From contig JAIBBE010000016.1 of assembly GCA_019694835.1 (NCBI GenBank), forward strand, positions 128,450-192,449: DNA of 64,000 bases. Direction: 5' to 3'. Made by a program: the position numbers and the translations under genes. This DNA comes from Fimbriimonadaceae bacterium (lineage in GTDB: Bacteria; Armatimonadota; Fimbriimonadia; Fimbriimonadales; Fimbriimonadaceae). This document shows positions 27,483 through 36,264 of the stretch, piece after piece (position 1 is the first letter of the stretch; every line of letters begins with the position of its first letter). The notes under the pieces are model-generated. The model did no database searches, was not told the DNA's origin, and saw nothing but the letters and a program-made list of their open reading frames with translations.

Positions 27483-28952
27483 ATGAGACGTTCAGTGCCT
27501 CTACTCGTGTTCTTTGCGTTCGTGCTGGTCATTGGTTGCGGAGGCACCGGGGCCGGGGGCGGAGGATTTACTCAGACCGGTGGTGCGTCAGGCGGCAACA
27601 CCGGCGGCCTGACCACGGGGGGCAACACCAACGGCGGCACGAACACGGGTGGGGCCACGAGCACCAATGGCTCCGATTCGTCCGGTAACTCGAGCGGAAC
27701 CGACGGGGGGACTACAGGGGCAAACAACGGCACAACTTCGGCCGGCACGGATGGTGGCACCACTACAGCCGGTACCGACGGAGGAACGACCACCACGGGG
27801 TCGACAAATGGCTCAACAACCTCGGGAACGGATGGCGGCACCACCACTGCTGGCACCGACGGTGGCACGACGACCACGACGGGTTCGACGGATGGCTCGA
27901 CGACCTCCGGCACGGATGGCGGCACGACCACGACGACCGGCTCGACGAGCGGCACCACCACGTCGGGCACGGATGGGGGAACGACCGGCAGCACAAATGG
28001 TTCGACCACCGGCACCACTGGGGGAACCTCGGGCGGCGGCATGCCAGACCTCGGACCGAATGCCGACATGAACGGGGCAAGGCCGTTCCCCGAGGACAAC
28101 CCGTGGAATACCCCGATTGACCAAGAGCCCGTCGACCCCAAGTCGGCGACGCTGATCGCGAGTATTGGCCTCGACGAGCCGTTCCATCCTGACTTCGGAG
28201 CGAACTGGAATGGAGGTCCCTTTGGCATTCCCTATGTCGTCGTATCCGGGTCACAAGCCAAATCCGCCGTCACGTTCGACTACGCGGATGAGAGCGACGC
28301 GGGTCCCTACCCCATTCCCCCGAATCCGCCGATCGAAAATGGGGGAGACCGCCACATCCTCATGATCGACCGCGACAACTGGGCACTCTACGAGCTTTAC
28401 GCTGCGGAGAAAACAGGAAGCCAGTGGCACGCGGGATCAGGGGCGATTTGGCAACTCGACTCGAATGCGCTCCGTCCGCCCTATTGGACTTCTGCCGATG
28501 CCGCAGGCCTGCCAATCTTCCCTGGCCTCGTGCGCTTCGACGAGGTTCAGCGAGGTGAGATCGCCCACGCCCTGCGTTTCACCGCAGAGCGCACGCGGCG
28601 TGCTTTCGTCTATCCGGCGAGGCACTACGCCAGCAGCGACACGAGCGCCAATCTGCCGCCGATGGGTATGCGGGTTCGTCTCAAAGCGAGCGTGGACATC
28701 TCGGGCTATTCGGCCTCTAATCAAGTGATCCTGCGAGCGCTCAAGAAGTACGGCATGTTCTTGGCCGACAATGGCTCCAACTGGTTCGTTTCCGGTGCGC
28801 CCGATTCGCGTTGGAATGACGACGATCTGAATGAGCTCAAGAGCCTGCGCGGGCGGGATTTCGAAGTCGTAAAGATGGGCGACATTACGGTAGGCGGTCG
28901 CTATGGTCGGCCCTCTGAGCGTGCCTTCCCGGTCCGGGGTCGCAGGAGCTAG
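27483..28952 (+). CDS. Thr/Gly/Ser-rich repeat lipoprotein
   Basis: 489 residues. The leader RRSVPLLVFFAFVLVIGC ends in a lipobox Cys. Residues about 20-185 are a low-complexity spacer built from units such as SGTDGGTTTAGTDGGTTTT and GSTDGSTTSGTDGGTT. The C-terminal 300 residues are an ordered domain: DMNGARPFPEDNPWNTPIDQ near its start, HILMIDRDNWALYELYAAE, AGLPIFPGLVRFDEVQRGEI and RRAFVYPARHYASSDTSANL. I do not recognise a named family with certainty. The spacer would lift the domain off the cell surface. Divergent from the GH172 gene across 76 bp. Confidence 0.8.
   Translation: MRRSVPLLVFFAFVLVIGCGGTGAGGGGFTQTGGASGGNTGGLTTGGNTNGGTNTGGATSTNGSDSSGNSSGTDGGTTGANNGTTSAGTDGGTTTAGTDGGTTTTGSTNGSTTSGTDGGTTTAGTDGGTTTTTGSTDGSTTSGTDGGTTTTTGSTSGTTTSGTDGGTTGSTNGSTTGTTGGTSGGGMPDLGPNADMNGARPFPEDNPWNTPIDQEPVDPKSATLIASIGLDEPFHPDFGANWNGGPFGIPYVVVSGSQAKSAVTFDYADESDAGPYPIPPNPPIENGGDRHILMIDRDNWALYELYAAEKTGSQWHAGSGAIWQLDSNALRPPYWTSADAAGLPIFPGLVRFDEVQRGEIAHALRFTAERTRRAFVYPARHYASSDTSANLPPMGMRVRLKASVDISGYSASNQVILRALKKYGMFLADNGSNWFVSGAPDSRWNDDDLNELKSLRGRDFEVVKMGDITVGGRYGRPSERAFPVRGRRS
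27560..28040 (+). repeat. Imperfect in-frame tandem repeats in the lipoprotein gene
   Basis: Short GGC/ACC/GAC-type units encode the repeated G-T-D-G-G-T-T-T and G-S-T-x-G-S-T-T blocks. The units differ at third bases, so this is old or selected repetition rather than a recent slippage tract. Length variation between strains is likely. Confidence 0.8.
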
Positions 28953-29040
28953 CAACGAACCCTCGCGGCTCTGTGCGGGCCAACGGGTTGGACCTCGTTC
29001 GAGTAGAATCAAATGAAGTCCAACCTGAGGCAAAACACCC

Positions 29041-30186
29041 ATGAGTGCAACTGCATACCCCAACTACAGCCCCGGTCTCGAAGGCGTCATCGGCGGCGTC
29101 ACTGCGATTTCTGAAATCGATTCCGACCGCAGCAGCCTCGTCTATCGAGGCATCGATGTCCACGATCTCGCCGAGAAGGGCAGCTTCGAGGAGACGGCGT
29201 ACCTCCTGATCTACGGCAAGCTCCCCAACGCAGCTGAGCTTGAGAATTTCCGCGAAACCATCGGTCGCGAGCGCAACGTGCCGCAGGAAGTCTACACGGC
29301 CCTCAAGCAGCTTCCGACGACGACCCACCCGATGGACATGATCCGCACGGCATTCTCGGTGGTCGCTTCGTTCGACCCCGATTACGAAGCGGACAACCTG
29401 GACCATGACGCCAACGTACGCAAGGCAGTGCGAATCCTCGCCAAGGCGGGAACGATGGTCGCCAACGGGCACCGCATTCGCCAAGGTCTTGAGCCCATCG
29501 CGGGCAAGCCCGAGCACAGCATCGCTCAGAACTTTCTTTACATCATGGGCGGCGGTGTCGAGCCTGATCCTTACACGGTCACGGTTATGGATGCCTCGCT
29601 CACGCTCTACGCAGAGCACGGCTACAACGCTTCGACCTTCGCCTGCCGCGTCTGTGTGGCCACCCTTAGCGACCTCTACAGTGGCATCGTGACCGGCATC
29701 GGCGGCCTCGAGGGCCGCCTGCACGGCGGTGCCAACGAGGAAGCGATGTACATGCTTCAAGAGATCGGTTCGCCCGAGAATGCGGAGGCTTGGATCCGCG
29801 ACGCACTGGCCACCAAGAAGAAGATCATGGGCTTTGGCCATCGCGAGTACAAGAAGGGCGACAGCCGCGCGATGTACCTGACCCAAGTCGGCAAGGAGAT
29901 TGGCCGTCGAAAGGGCGACACGAAGTGGGGCGACATCGCCGACATCCTGGAGCGGGTGATGTTGGAAGAGAAGAATCTCTATCCGAACGTCGACTTCCCA
30001 GCCGCCTATGCCTACTTCCTGCTTGGCATCCCGATCGACCTGTATACCCCGATCTTCGTGATCGCGCGCGTCTCTGGGTGGAGCGCCCACGCTATCGAGC
30101 AGCTCGACAACAACCGCCTGATCCGGCCGAAGTGCATCTACGAAGGCCCGACCCACGCCCCGTTCATCCCGATCGCGGAGCGCTGA
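29041..30186 (+). CDS. gltA: Citrate synthase
   Basis: 381 residues, the size of small bacterial citrate synthases. It joins oxaloacetate and acetyl-CoA to make citrate. Catalytic motifs are visible: GGLEGRLHGGANEEAM with the substrate His, KIMGFGHREYKKGDSRA with the second His, and LYPNVDFPAAYAYFLLGIPI with the catalytic Asp. ARVSGWSAHAIEQLDNNRLI and RPKCIYEGP close the enzyme. TGAGG lies upstream of the ATG and a TAGAAT box lies further upstream, so this gene has an ordinary leader. A strong terminator follows. Confidence 0.96.
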   Translation: MSATAYPNYSPGLEGVIGGVTAISEIDSDRSSLVYRGIDVHDLAEKGSFEETAYLLIYGKLPNAAELENFRETIGRERNVPQEVYTALKQLPTTTHPMDMIRTAFSVVASFDPDYEADNLDHDANVRKAVRILAKAGTMVANGHRIRQGLEPIAGKPEHSIAQNFLYIMGGGVEPDPYTVTVMDASLTLYAEHGYNASTFACRVCVATLSDLYSGIVTGIGGLEGRLHGGANEEAMYMLQEIGSPENAEAWIRDALATKKKIMGFGHREYKKGDSRAMYLTQVGKEIGRRKGDTKWGDIADILERVMLEEKNLYPNVDFPAAYAYFLLGIPIDLYTPIFVIARVSGWSAHAIEQLDNNRLIRPKCIYEGPTHAPFIPIAER

Positions 30187-30199
30187 TCGTCCTGGATTA

Positions 30200-30236
30200 A
30201 AGGAGGCCGGGGTGCTAAGAGCACCCCGGCCTCCTT
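30200..30236 (+). terminator. Terminator hairpin after citrate synthase
   Basis: A perfect 16-bp stem (AAGGAGGCCGGGGTGC with 30221-30236) and 5-nt loop starts 13 bases after the stop codon. It is followed by GTGTTTAG, a weak T tract. Confidence 0.8.
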
Positions 30237-30297
30237 GTGTTTAGCGCGATCACTAGACGTTGCCGCCGAACATATCACTGGACACGTATGTTTTATC

Positions 30298-30780
30298 ATG
30301 CTACTCACCACCCTATTGGGAACCGCGCTTATCGTCACGCCGCTTGATTCTTCGGATTTCGTTCTCTTCGAGTCCGACAAGTACTCCTTCGAGGTCCCTC
30401 GGGGTTGGTCGGTCGGCAAGGAAACTCCTTGGGGCGCACGTGACATCACCACCAAGTCGGATTCCGGCAAGTTCGGCGCGATGACGGCTGGGCCTACGCA
30501 AGCCAGTTGGGACGAGCTGTATCAGACCAGTCTTTACTTCATCAAGCGCGAGGGAAAGGGTAAGGAGACTCCGTACCGGCTTGGCAAGTCCAAGCAGGGC
30601 TACGCCACGATGAGTTTCGAAGTCGTCAATCCTGAAGGCTTTGCCGACCGGCGCTATGTCCTGCTGAAAGCGGAGAGTGGCCTTGCTCTCGCGCTCTCTG
30701 TGAAGATTCCGGGGAAGAGCCAAGAGAAGGAGTACGCGCAGATGTTCCGACACATGGTTGACACCGCGAAGTTCAAATAA
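30298..30780 (+). CDS. Secreted protein of unknown function
   Basis: About 160 residues from the ATG at 30298, five bases after a TATGTT box. It has a short hydrophobic leader (MLLTTLLGTALIVTPL), then FVLFESDKYSFEVPRGWSVG, AMTAGPTQASWDELYQTSLY, GYATMSFEVVNPEGFADRRY and KEYAQMFRHMVDTAKFK. The pattern resembles PsbP/DUF1795-like exported proteins (start with a Y-F-I-P-x-W strand, end with an amphipathic helix), which are small lipid- or protein-binding folds. This resemblance is weak evidence. Followed by its own hairpin. Confidence 0.65.
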   Translation: MLLTTLLGTALIVTPLDSSDFVLFESDKYSFEVPRGWSVGKETPWGARDITTKSDSGKFGAMTAGPTQASWDELYQTSLYFIKREGKGKETPYRLGKSKQGYATMSFEVVNPEGFADRRYVLLKAESGLALALSVKIPGKSQEKEYAQMFRHMVDTAKFK

Positions 30781-30808
30781 GGCATTCTGCTTCGCTGGCG
30801 ATCGTCCA

Positions 30809-30841
30809 GAATGGCCCTCGACATCGTGTCGAGGGCCATTC
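30809..30841 (+). terminator. Terminator hairpin
   Basis: A perfect 15-bp stem GAATGGCCCTCGACA with its complement (30827-30841) and a 3-nt TCG loop, 28 bases after the stop at 30780. TATTTTT occurs about 17 bases further on. Confidence 0.75.
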
Positions 30842-30942
30842 CATAGTTCCTCTGTATTTTTGCGGGTACGACACCGATTTGCAACTGTTGTAGGGCATCG
30901 TCCCGGATGCGCGTGTTAAACTCTTGGCTAGGAACTTCTATG

Positions 30943-32451
30943 AAACGAACGCTGAGCCTTGCCCTTTCCCTTTGCTTCGCCGCTTTCGCTATGGCGGGCG
31001 CGGACTTCCGCAGTGTCGGCTCGCTTCCTGGCGGGAATGGAGCGAGTGCGCTCGGCGTATCAGGCGATGGCAACTGGGTTGTCGGGCTCTCCAACAGTTC
31101 CAGCGGAATTCAAGCGTTTCGGTGGTCGCTCACTCTGGGAATCGAGGGCTTGGGCGATCTTGATGGCGGCGCTTTCTCAAGCGTGGCCTATGGCGTTTCC
31201 CGAAATGGTCGGGTCGTGGTGGGTTCGGGCACCCGAGATGGGTATTCAGAGGCCTTCCGCTGGACGACCACGGGAGGCATGATGGGCCTGGGTGACTTAT
31301 GGCCAGTCGAACCCTACGCCAGCAGTGTCGCCTATGGAGTCAGTGGGGACGGCCTCACCGTCGCGGGCACGTCCGATGTTGAAGACGGGGTCCGCGCTTT
31401 TCGGTGGCGCTCAGGCGAGGGAATGCTGGCGATCGCCGGATACCCGGGAGACGTAACCCAATTCAGCACCCAAGGCGCTGCCGTCTCGGCAGATGGTAAC
31501 TGGGTGGTGGGGGTGGGAGACAACCTGTTCAGTCAGATGGCTTTTCGCTGGAGTGGCAGTGGCCCGATCGAGGGCATTGGCTATCTGCCCGATGGCTCCT
31601 TCTCGACGGCGACGGCTTGTTCCAGTGACGGATCGGTGGTGGTTGGCTTTGGCGATGACCTCACCGGGCTGCGCGCGTTCCGCTACGTCGCTGGCGGTTC
31701 GATGCTGCCACTTCCCGAACTCGGTGCTCAGTATGGCGATTCATCCGCAAACGGGGTCTCCGGTGATGGCACCATCGTAGTCGGCTCGACCAACGGTCCT
31801 CAGGGCGAAGTTGCGACGATCTGGACCCAAGCAACGGGCACCCAAAACCTCAAGACGGTCCTCGAAACCACCTACGGACTCAATCTCACGGGCTGGGTGC
31901 TCAACAGCGCCACCGGAATCAGCGCAGATGGCACCGTCGTCGTTGGCACCGGAGTTCAGGGAGGTCAGCCACGAGGTTGGGTCGCGAGAATGCCCAAGGC
32001 GGGTACCGTGGAGGCGGCGGTGAATCTCCTCGACTTCGGCGGAGATCCTGAACTTCAGACGGTGGCGGTCGAATTGCGAACCCCTGGTTCATCGACTCCC
32101 GTGGAGAGCCACTCAATCCCGATCGATTCAATCGGTATGATTCGCTTCGTCACGGCCTTGCGAGGCAACTATGACCTCGCCATCAAGGGTTCGCACTGGC
32201 TTCGGAGCGTACACCCTGTCGCGATTACGAACTCAAGCGTCACGGCCGCCCCGTTCAACCTGAGAAACGGCGATATCGACGGCGACAACGAGGTTGGAAT
32301 TGCCGATTACGCGGTCTTGTCATCGGCCTACAACTCCGCACCCGGTGACCTGAACTGGTCAGCTTCTGCCGACCTGAATGGGGATGAGGCGGTCGACATT
32401 GGCGACTACAGCATCCTGAGCGCGAACTACGGACTGCTTGGCGACGACTAG
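30943..32451 (+). CDS. Secreted HAF-repeat protein with dockerin-like tail
   Basis: About 502 residues from the ATG at 30943, which has AGGA upstream. The signal peptide is MKRTLSLALSLCFAAFAMAG. The body is a series of HAF-like repeats with the recurring phrase YGVSRNGRVVVGSG / GVSGDGTIVVGST / ISADGTVVVGTG followed by a FRW strand, about one per 55 residues, probably a beta-propeller. The final 60 residues are a dockerin-like doublet: GDIDGDNEVGIADYAVLSSA and DLNGDEAVDIGDYSILSANY. It is a paralogue of the protein at 4453. Its TAG overlaps the convergent gene's stop in a shared CTAG. Confidence 0.83.
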   Translation, partial: KRTLSLALSLCFAAFAMAGADFRSVGSLPGGNGASALGVSGDGNWVVGLSNSSSGIQAFRWSLTLGIEGLGDLDGGAFSSVAYGVSRNGRVVVGSGTRDGYSEAFRWTTTGGMMGLGDLWPVEPYASSVAYGVSGDGLTVAGTSDVEDGVRAFRWRSGEGMLAIAGYPGDVTQFSTQGAAVSADGNWVVGVGDNLFSQMAFRWSGSGPIEGIGYLPDGSFSTATACSSDGSVVVGFGDDLTGLRAFRYVAGGSMLPLPELGAQYGDSSANGVSGDGTIVVGSTNGPQGEVATIWTQATGTQNLKTVLETTYGLNLTGWVLNSATGISADGTVVVGTGVQGGQPRGWVARMPKAGTVEAAVNLLDFGGDPELQTVAVELRTPGSSTPVESHSIPIDSIGMIRFVTALRGNYDLAIKGSHWLRSVHPVAITNSSVTAAPFNLRNGDIDGDNEVGIADYAVLSSAYNSAPGDLNWSASADLNGDEAVDIGDYSILSANYGLLGDD

Positions 32452-32813
32452 CGCTTCTGAGGAATCTGGCAGGCCCGGGTACCGAACCACTTGTACCGAT
32501 ACTTTGCCACGATGCCGTAAAGGCTCGTGGCAACCCACTTGGTGAATCGGGTCTTGGCCATCCAGCCAATCCATCGCAGATACCAGGGCGCAATGGCCAT
32601 CAGTCGGAGCCACGCATCGGCCCCCTGATAGACGGTCCCATCCGCTTCGAGGACCATCGCCTGACCGTAGCCCTTTTCGATCGCGGCGGCACCCTGCAAG
32701 ATATCGACCTCGAGAGGTATCTGCCCACGCTCCGCCCAGCGCTCCACTCGGAGTTTGGACGTGTGACAGAGATTGCAGCCTCCGTCGTAATAGAGCTTCC
32801 ACGCTTGTGCCAC
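32448..32813 (-). CDS. DCC family (DUF393) protein
   Basis: 121 residues from a GTG at 32813. The DUF393 signature YDGGCNLCHTSKLRVERW with its CxxC is at the start, followed by an E-V-D-I-L strand, GQAMVLEADGTVYQGADAWL and a C-terminal helix WYLRWIGWMAKTRFTKWVAT. DCC proteins are thioredoxin-like and predicted thiol-disulfide oxidoreductases. Substrate unknown. Confidence 0.88.
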   Translation of the reverse strand: MAQAWKLYYDGGCNLCHTSKLRVERWAERGQIPLEVDILQGAAAIEKGYGQAMVLEADGTVYQGADAWLRLMAIAPWYLRWIGWMAKTRFTKWVATSLYGIVAKYRYKWFGTRACQIPQKR

Positions 32814-32825
32814 GGCTAAAGTGTT

Positions 32826-33416
32826 CTACGCCCGAACGCGCTCTTCGATCTGTCGGACGTGCCGCTCGGTGTGTTCTTTGAAGATCGCGAAGCAGTCCGC
32901 GACGTTCATTTTGAGGAATTTGAGGAACGGATTGGCAAGTCGGATGGAGGAGAGGTCTCGTTCCGCCGCGCTCTTTGCCAGGCCGAGCATCTGCTCCTGC
33001 TGAGCCTTCCACCGGTCGAAGACGTCGCGCGTATTCGGCCCCGGTCCGGGAACGAGCGGTTTGGGTGCAGGAGCATTTCCACTCGGTCCGGCACCCTTGA
33101 TCAGCATTCGGCCGAGCCACGAATGTCGAACGGGCAGAAGGTCGTCTGATTTGGGAGTTGCGTCAATGACCAATCGAAGCTTCTCGACATATGGCGCGTT
33201 GCTCAACACGAGATGCTCGATCACCCGGTACGGGCTCCACTCGCCGTTCTTGGACCGGTTCAGTTCAGCGTCCGACCTTCCCTCGAGCGCGGCCTCAACC
33301 CGGGCGATCTGCTGAGGTGTGGCGCTGGCGTATTCCTCAAGGAGTTCGCGACTGTTCACAGGTCTTAGGCTACCTTCGGTCAATGGAAGCCCGCCCGCTG
33401 GTGCTAGGTTGGACAT
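32826..33416 (-). CDS. DinB-like protein
   Basis: About 196 residues from an ATG at 33416; a GTG at 33359 (VNSRELLEEY...), seven bases after a TAGCCT box, is an equally good start. A DinB/YfiT-type helical bundle: ARVEAALEGRSDAELNRSKN, EWSPYRVIEHLVLSNAPYVE with a ligand His, and near the end FAIFKEHTERHVRQIEERV with the other His residues. Likely a metal-dependent transferase of unknown substrate. It lies 12 bases upstream of the DCC gene on the same strand and may form an operon with it. Confidence 0.82.
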   Translation of the reverse strand: MSNLAPAGGLPLTEGSLRPVNSRELLEEYASATPQQIARVEAALEGRSDAELNRSKNGEWSPYRVIEHLVLSNAPYVEKLRLVIDATPKSDDLLPVRHSWLGRMLIKGAGPSGNAPAPKPLVPGPGPNTRDVFDRWKAQQEQMLGLAKSAAERDLSSIRLANPFLKFLKMNVADCFAIFKEHTERHVRQIEERVRA

Positions 33417-33578
33417 CACTGCCCCCAGACTTGGTGCACGCGAGATAGACTTTTGAAAGTACCAGACCGCGAGAATGCACCAAGACTGGGTGCGCGAAAC
33501 GTCGGCCCGACATGCCAACATCAGGCATGGGACTACAGGCCGACATATTCGTGTCGATTGACGAGGAAGCCAACGCCT

Positions 33579-33944
33579 ATGACACCACACCTGAGCGGTT
33601 TTGTCGATCGCGCAGAGTACAAAGACTTCACGCCGCTGGAACTCTCCACCCTCTGGTCCATCGTGCGTGACACTGAATGGGATGTGGACTCAATGGATGA
33701 GTTTGTGTGCCTGCTCGAGGTCGATGGAGGCGCGAGACTCATTCACTCACTTCCATCGGCGATGATCTCGGAACTGGCGGCATTGCCGCCTGATCGTCTC
33801 GCGCCGGTTACCACCGCTGGGGCCGCTACCGAGGAAATGGACTGTAATCCGGAAGACATCAGGCCCATCGTAGATGACATGGTGCGACTTTCACGCCTCG
33901 CTTTGGACTCGGGGCGGGGAGTTTATCTTTGGAATAGTTTGTGA
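33579..33944 (+). CDS. Unknown acidic protein
   Basis: About 121 residues from the ATG at 33579 (MTPHLSGFVDRAEYKDFTPL). Acidic, with LELSTLWSIVRDTEWDVDSM and a C-terminal EDIRPIVDDMVRLSRLALDS. No signal peptide or membrane span. I do not recognise it. It begins a block of three unknown genes that ends at the Fic gene. Acidic single-domain proteins in such blocks are sometimes immunity proteins, but no toxin was found beside it. Confidence 0.6.
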   Translation: MTPHLSGFVDRAEYKDFTPLELSTLWSIVRDTEWDVDSMDEFVCLLEVDGGARLIHSLPSAMISELAALPPDRLAPVTTAGAATEEMDCNPEDIRPIVDDMVRLSRLALDSGRGVYLWNSL

Positions 33945-33945
33945 C

Positions 33946-34599
33946 TTGGATTGCTTAGATGGCTGGAATAAACCTTTGGATGCCCTGACGTTAGCCATCG
34001 CTCGAAATGCTCCCATCGGAGTGGTTATCGCGGCTTGGTCGGGCAAACTCAGTCGCATGTACGAATGGGATGTGGAGCGCGACGTCTTCACTCCCGGTCA
34101 GTTCGTTAAGGGGCGGGCATCCGTGCTCGCCATATCTCCCGATGGCAAGTACGTTGCCTACTATGCCGAGGCTCATCACCGGCGCTTTGAGGCATACGTT
34201 GCGGTTTCTCACGTTCCGTATTTCACAGCCCACGCGCTCTTTATGCAGCATCACTTGAGCTGGAGGGCAGCGCACTTTGCTTCACACAAGAAGCTTAGGC
34301 TACTCGCTGCGGATTATAATCCTATAGTTGCTCGATACGACGATGTCGTCGAGCGGATAGACCCTGGGTGTCCGTTCAAGATCATACGTTACGGTTGGAC
34401 CGAACTTCACAAGCGTGGCATCACTATTGAGCATCACAATCGAAGCTGCGTCGAAGACGATGCGCGTGAACGCCAAGTTGCTCGACAGGGAAGCGAGTTG
34501 GTGGAAGTCATGCGGAATGGTCAAAGTCGTACGATCGTGGCGTTTCCCAAGGAGAAGTTCGAAGAGATCGTCGCACCTGAATGGGCGCAGACTTGGTAA
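33946..34599 (+). CDS. Unknown protein, start uncertain
   Basis: Up to 217 residues if translation starts at the TTG at 33946, one base after the previous stop. Sequence landmarks: FVKGRASVLAISPDGKYVAY then YAEAHHRRFEAYVAVSHVPY, WRAAHFASHKKLRLLAADYN and a C-terminal AFPKEKFEEIVAPEWAQTW. AISPDGKYVAY is like one blade of a WD40/TolB-type propeller, but no repeats follow. The frame is also open upstream of 33946, overlapping the previous gene, so the two could be coupled. Function unknown. Confidence 0.5.
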   Translation: MDCLDGWNKPLDALTLAIARNAPIGVVIAAWSGKLSRMYEWDVERDVFTPGQFVKGRASVLAISPDGKYVAYYAEAHHRRFEAYVAVSHVPYFTAHALFMQHHLSWRAAHFASHKKLRLLAADYNPIVARYDDVVERIDPGCPFKIIRYGWTELHKRGITIEHHNRSCVEDDARERQVARQGSELVEVMRNGQSRTIVAFPKEKFEEIVAPEWAQTW

Positions 34600-34655
34600 C
34601 GACCTGAGGTAGTCTCACAGAAGGATATCATGGAATTTAGGACGAACCGTCTCCG

Positions 34656-35042
34656 ATGTTACTTGCACAGCGGGTCCGCAATGGGCTGATCTGCTACTTC
34701 GAGATTGTATCCTCCTATGAGGAACAGCGAGCCTACGAACGTAACGTGCCGATCGCTAACGTACCGGCTGAGGTGATTTGCATGTGGGAAGATAGCGTCG
34801 ACGGCGACCACCTTGATTGGTTCACGGAGCCTGCATTCTCTCCCTCAGAGCGGGCGGCGATCCGGGAGTTCCACGCCGTCTGGAAGGGAGTGATTGAGGA
34901 CACGCCGCAATCCCTCCTCGCGCTTTCCGAACTGATCGGAACGGAGCCTTGGGAACGCCTTCGATTGGCAGCCGAGGCTGCGCTTGGAGTTTTCAACGTT
35001 CGAGGGAAGCTCTTTGACGAGCCTGAAATCCTCCCCGACTAG
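34656..35042 (+). CDS. Unknown acidic protein
   Basis: 128 residues from the ATG at 34656 (MLLAQRVRNGLICYFEIVSS). Acidic, with EVICMWEDSVDGDHLDWFTE, FSPSERAAIREFHAVWKGVI and RLRLAAEAALGVFNVRGKLF. No membrane segment. It resembles small immunity-type or SMI1/KNR4-neighbourhood proteins in composition only. Same strand as the two genes before it and the Fic gene after it. Function unknown. Confidence 0.55.
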   Translation: MLLAQRVRNGLICYFEIVSSYEEQRAYERNVPIANVPAEVICMWEDSVDGDHLDWFTEPAFSPSERAAIREFHAVWKGVIEDTPQSLLALSELIGTEPWERLRLAAEAALGVFNVRGKLFDEPEILPD

Positions 35043-35097
35043 CGCCTAGCTTCGCGCAGTCTCTGGTCCTTGGTCAAACCCGGCCCCGTAGGCTCGA

Positions 35098-35151
35098 TGA
35101 GCGATAAATGGCCAGTTTATCGCTCACGAATCGACGAATTATGAGCGATAA
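35098..35151 (+). promoter_or_regulatory. Palindromic operator plus third half-site upstream of the Fic gene
   Basis: An 11-bp perfect inverted repeat, TGAGCGATAAA and TTTATCGCTCA (35098-35108 and 35116-35126), surrounds a near-palindromic TGGCCAG. A third direct half-site TGAGCGATAA is at 35142-35151, 19 bases before the Fic ATG at 35170. The spacing suits a repressor dimer plus a second contact over the promoter. Confidence 0.75.
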
Positions 35152-35169
35152 TAGGGTTGCATATCGCAC

Positions 35170-36264
35170 ATGGAATGGAACTGGCAGCAACGAGATTGGC
35201 CCAACTTCCGCGTTGACCAAGCATGCCTTGCCAATGCAGAAGCCACTTTTCTGAGGCAAGGCGGCGTGCTCATCGGGGTTTTTAGGCACCTGACCCCACC
35301 TGATGAGCAAGAGCTGACGGCGGAGGTGATGACGGGCGAAGCGATGACCACCTCAGCAATCGAAGGCGAAATCCTCGATCGTCAGAGCGTGCGCGCATCC
35401 ATCCTCAGGCACCTTGGCGCCAAGACGGAACCAAGGCGTATCGGCGACCGCGAACGAGGCATCGCGGAAATGACGATGGACCTCCTGCGCACGTCGCTCG
35501 ATCCGCTGTCGGATGAGAGCCTGTTCCGGTGGCACCAATCGCTGATGCAGGGGCGCACCGAGCAGACGGAAGTGGGCACATACCGGACTCACGCCGATCC
35601 AATGCAGATCGTCTCCGGGCGAATTGGCGGACAGCGCGTGCACTTTGAAGCACCTCCATCGGCTTCGGTGCCCACCGAGATGGAGCAGTTCATGCATTGG
35701 TTCAACAGTTCGCATTCGAATACTCCTCCCCTCGCGCGGGCGGCTATTGCGCATGTGTACTTTGAAAGCATTCATCCCTTCGAAGACGGCAACGGGCGCA
35801 TCGGAAGGGCAATCGCCGAGAAGGCGTTGGCGCAAGGGCTCGGACATCCGAGTTTCAGCATGCTCGCCACGGAGATCGAGGCCCGCCATTCGGAGTACTA
35901 CGCCGCTCTCGAGTCGGCGAGTCACACAATGGAAGTGACCGCATGGTGCCTGTGGTTTGCCGATGTCGTCCTCGCGGCTCAACAACGAACGCTTACGTGG
36001 CTCGAATTCCTCCTTGCGAAGACCAAACTGTTTGATGCGTTGAGAGGACAACTCAATGTGCGCCAAGAAAAAGTGCTGCTGCGGATGTTCCGCGAAGGCC
36101 CATCGGGTTTCTCGGGAGGGCTGTCAGCGGGCAACTATCAGACGATCACCGGTGCATCACCTGCGACTGCCGGTCGCGATTTGAGTGAGCTGGTCGCGCT
36201 GGGCGCTTTGCAAAAGTCGGGGATCGGCAAGGGAACGCGTTATGAGTTAGTGATTCAAAGGTGA
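35170..36264 (+). CDS. Fic family protein with DUF4172-like N-terminus and winged helix
   Basis: 364 residues. The N-terminus (WNWQQRDWPNFRVDQACLAN) is of the DUF4172 type. The Fic core has the full catalytic motif ESIHPFEDGNGRIGRAIAEK. The class II self-inhibitory motif is present as TTSAIEGE, with Glu placed to block ATP binding. The last 70 residues (VLLRMFREGPSGFSGGLSAG to LVALGALQKSGIGKGTRYEL) form a winged helix. Fic enzymes AMPylate target proteins. The winged helix and the operator just upstream suggest that it represses its own gene. The target protein is unknown. Confidence 0.9.
   Translation: MEWNWQQRDWPNFRVDQACLANAEATFLRQGGVLIGVFRHLTPPDEQELTAEVMTGEAMTTSAIEGEILDRQSVRASILRHLGAKTEPRRIGDRERGIAEMTMDLLRTSLDPLSDESLFRWHQSLMQGRTEQTEVGTYRTHADPMQIVSGRIGGQRVHFEAPPSASVPTEMEQFMHWFNSSHSNTPPLARAAIAHVYFESIHPFEDGNGRIGRAIAEKALAQGLGHPSFSMLATEIEARHSEYYAALESASHTMEVTAWCLWFADVVLAAQQRTLTWLEFLLAKTKLFDALRGQLNVRQEKVLLRMFREGPSGFSGGLSAGNYQTITGASPATAGRDLSELVALGALQKSGIGKGTRYELVIQR

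Noticed and set aside
27560..28040. Possible CRISPR array or satellite
   Set aside because: The repeats are short, in-frame, lack spacers of uniform length and encode a Thr/Gly linker.
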